A stretch of DNA of 7,021 bases, taken from assembly GCA_937944075.1 (NCBI GenBank), contig CALDZZ010000119.1, positions 1-7,021 on the forward strand, in the 5' to 3' direction. Source of the DNA: an uncultured Rhizobiaceae group bacterium (GTDB lineage: Bacteria > Pseudomonadota > Alphaproteobacteria > Rhizobiales > Rhizobiaceae). The notes beneath the pieces were generated by a model that did no database searches, was not told the DNA's origin, and worked only from the letters and a program-made list of their open reading frames with translations. Every line of letters starts with the position of its first letter. Position 1 is the stretch's first letter. Made by a program: the position numbers and the translations under genes. Positions 5,609-7,021 of the stretch are shown here, piece by piece.

Positions 5609-7021
5609 ATGAGCAATAGCAAAAATTTCTACATCAATGGTGAGTGGGTGGCGCCCGAAAAAGGCGCAAAAGAATATTCTGTAATCCACCCAGGCAATGA
5701 GGAAGTTGTCGACATGATATCGCTTGGAACCAAGGCAGATGTAGACAAGGCTGTGATTGCGGCAACCACTGCCTTTGATAGCTGGGGCTATACAGATGTC
5801 GAAACCCGCGCCAGTCTGCTTGAGCGGATGAGTGCGATTTACAAACAAAGGTCTGATGACTTTGCACATGCCATGTCTCTTGAAATGGGAACATCGCTGA
5901 CCTTTTCCAAAGAAGTTCAAGCGCCCTGCGGTGATGGCCATATTGATGCAACCGTTGAGGCACTTCGAGCCCACAAGTTTGAACGTCTTTCCCTGCGTGG
6001 AGGCTCCATGCTGATTGATGAACCCATTGGCGTATGCGGTCTCATAACACCGTGGAACTGGCCGGTTAATCAGGTCATCGTCAAGGTTGCTGCTGCTCTG
6101 GCTGCCGGTTGCACCATGGTGCTGAAGCCTTCAGAAGAATCGCCCCTGTCTGCCATTATGCTGGCAGAACTTATTCATGATGCAGACTGCCCCAAAGGTG
6201 TTTTCAATCTGATTAACGGAGACGGGCTTGGTGTCGGGCAGGCAATCTCAACCCATCCGGACATCCAAATGGTATCCTTCACAGGATCAACCAGGGCTGG
6301 CATTGCAATTTCAAAGGCCGCTGCAGATACCGTCAAACGCGTGGCACTGGAACTGGGCGGCAAATCACCCAACCTCATTTTCGCGGATGCAGATCTGGAC
6401 AATGCAGCAGAATGTGCAATCGCAGACTGCTTTATCAATGCAGGCCAATCCTGCGATGCCCCATCGCGTTTACTGGTTGAGGAAAAGGTTTACGACACCA
6501 TGGTTGAAAAAGTCGGCAAAGTGGCCGAAGCAATCAAGGTCGCAGACCCTATGCAAGAAGGTGATCATATGGGGCCTGTCGTCAACAAAAAGCAATTCGA
6601 CAACATCCAGCGCCTGATACAGGTTGGAATTGATGAAGGCGCGCGTCTTGTGTGTGGCGGCACCGGCCTGCCGGAAGGGTTCAACAAAGGCTATTACATC
6701 CGCCCAACCGTATTTGCTGACGTTCACAATGACATGACCATTGCACGTGAAGAGGTTTTCGGCCCTGTCATTGCCGTTATTCCATTCAAGGATGAGGCAG
6801 AGGCTATCGAGATTGCAAATGATACAATCTACGGTCTTTCAGCCTTTATGCATTCAACCGACGAAAAGCGCATCAGCCGTGTCACAAGAAGGTTGCGAGC
6901 GGGTTCGGTCAACATCAATGGAGCTGCCGCAGATTATGACGTCCCCTTCGGTGGCTACAAGGCATCCGGAAACGGCAAGGAAAACGGTGCATTCGGCATG
7001 CATGATTATCTCGACACCAAG
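5609..7021 (+). CDS. NAD(P)-dependent aldehyde dehydrogenase (3' end cut by window)
   Basis: All 471 visible codons are open; family length is about 475-490, so only a few C-terminal residues are missing. Catalytic features are all present: PWNWP with Asn150, the nucleotide-loop motif FTGSTRAG (about 224-231), the general base Glu248 in LELGGKSP, the nucleophile Cys282 in NAGQSCDAPSR, and EEVFGPV near 382. The 34-residue gap between Glu248 and Cys282 is the usual one. NWPVNQ, VKRVALELGGKS, GQSCDAPSR and the closing FGGYKASGNGKENG resemble, from memory, the CddD/SSP0762-like subgroup rather than betaine-aldehyde or semialdehyde enzymes; the substrate is unknown. I chose the ATG at 5609 because GGAG lies 8 nt before it. 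An in-frame ATG at 5561 would add 16 residues that do not look like family sequence and has no ribosome site. It diverges from the MttB-like gene, which suggests a shared pathway but does not prove it. Confidence 0.93.
   Translation, partial: MSNSKNFYINGEWVAPEKGAKEYSVIHPGNEEVVDMISLGTKADVDKAVIAATTAFDSWGYTDVETRASLLERMSAIYKQRSDDFAHAMSLEMGTSLTFSKEVQAPCGDGHIDATVEALRAHKFERLSLRGGSMLIDEPIGVCGLITPWNWPVNQVIVKVAAALAAGCTMVLKPSEESPLSAIMLAELIHDADCPKGVFNLINGDGLGVGQAISTHPDIQMVSFTGSTRAGIAISKAAADTVKRVALELGGKSPNLIFADADLDNAAECAIADCFINAGQSCDAPSRLLVEEKVYDTMVEKVGKVAEAIKVADPMQEGDHMGPVVNKKQFDNIQRLIQVGIDEGARLVCGGTGLPEGFNKGYYIRPTVFADVHNDMTIAREEVFGPVIAVIPFKDEAEAIEIANDTIYGLSAFMHSTDEKRISRVTRRLRAGSVNINGAAADYDVPFGGYKASGNGKENGAFGMHDYLDTK

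Noticed and set aside
5548..5619. Short plus-strand ORF of 23 codons (MTNTHDCCYK start) before the aldehyde dehydrogenase, considered as a leader peptide
   Set aside because: It has no ribosome site, no run of regulatory codons and no attenuator hairpin near it.
5552..5974. Minus-strand ORF of 140 codons opposite the aldehyde dehydrogenase
   Set aside because: It is the antisense shadow of a convincing gene, with no recognisable domain, and it runs across the divergent promoter region.

Overview
The window (about 45-50% G+C by eye) looks like chromosomal DNA of an alphaproteobacterium, possibly a marine Hyphomicrobiales or Rhodobacterales member. The inference rests on a dimethylglycine-dehydrogenase-type flavoprotein, an MttB-like (COG5598) methyltransferase with a basic Arg/Gly-rich N-terminus, a cytochrome b561-YceI fusion and a Spy/CpxP-like protein. 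No marker gene fixes the genus. No mobile elements, tRNA, rRNA or CRISPR were seen.

Layout. (1) 2-1216, plus strand: the 3' half of a dimethylglycine/sarcosine dehydrogenase-like gene (folate-binding GcvT-type domains), whose FAD domain lies off the left edge. It meets the next gene tail to tail, and both stop codons share one CTAG. (2) 1213-3131, minus strand: an envelope redox/lipid module. A secreted YceI protein is followed, after a strong hairpin, by a membrane protein that fuses cytochrome b561 to a second YceI domain. (3) 3276-3908, minus strand: a Spy/CpxP-like periplasmic protein, ending in a strong bidirectional-looking terminator and preceded by two evenly spaced inverted repeats that look like an operator. 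(4) 3929-5488, minus strand: an MttB-family methyltransferase with no in-frame amber codon, so pyrrolysine-independent. (5) 5609-7021, plus strand: a nearly complete aldehyde dehydrogenase diverging from the methyltransferase across a 120-bp region with overlapping candidate -10 boxes.

Together the outer genes suggest catabolism of methylated amines or betaines. The MttB-like enzyme would move a methyl group to a corrinoid protein, the dimethylglycine dehydrogenase-like enzyme would oxidise N-methyl groups with tetrahydrofolate as acceptor, and the aldehyde dehydrogenase would oxidise an aldehyde intermediate. This is inference: the corrinoid protein, its reactivase and any transporter are not in view. 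The YceI/b561 and Spy-like genes point to envelope stress and quinone or isoprenoid handling and may be unrelated neighbours.

There is no gene-free stretch over 300 bases. The longest, 3132-3324, holds a terminator, an AT-rich presumed promoter and a palindromic element. The 3814-3928 gap holds the paired inverted repeats, 2425-2531 holds a hairpin, and 5489-5608 holds the divergent promoter region.
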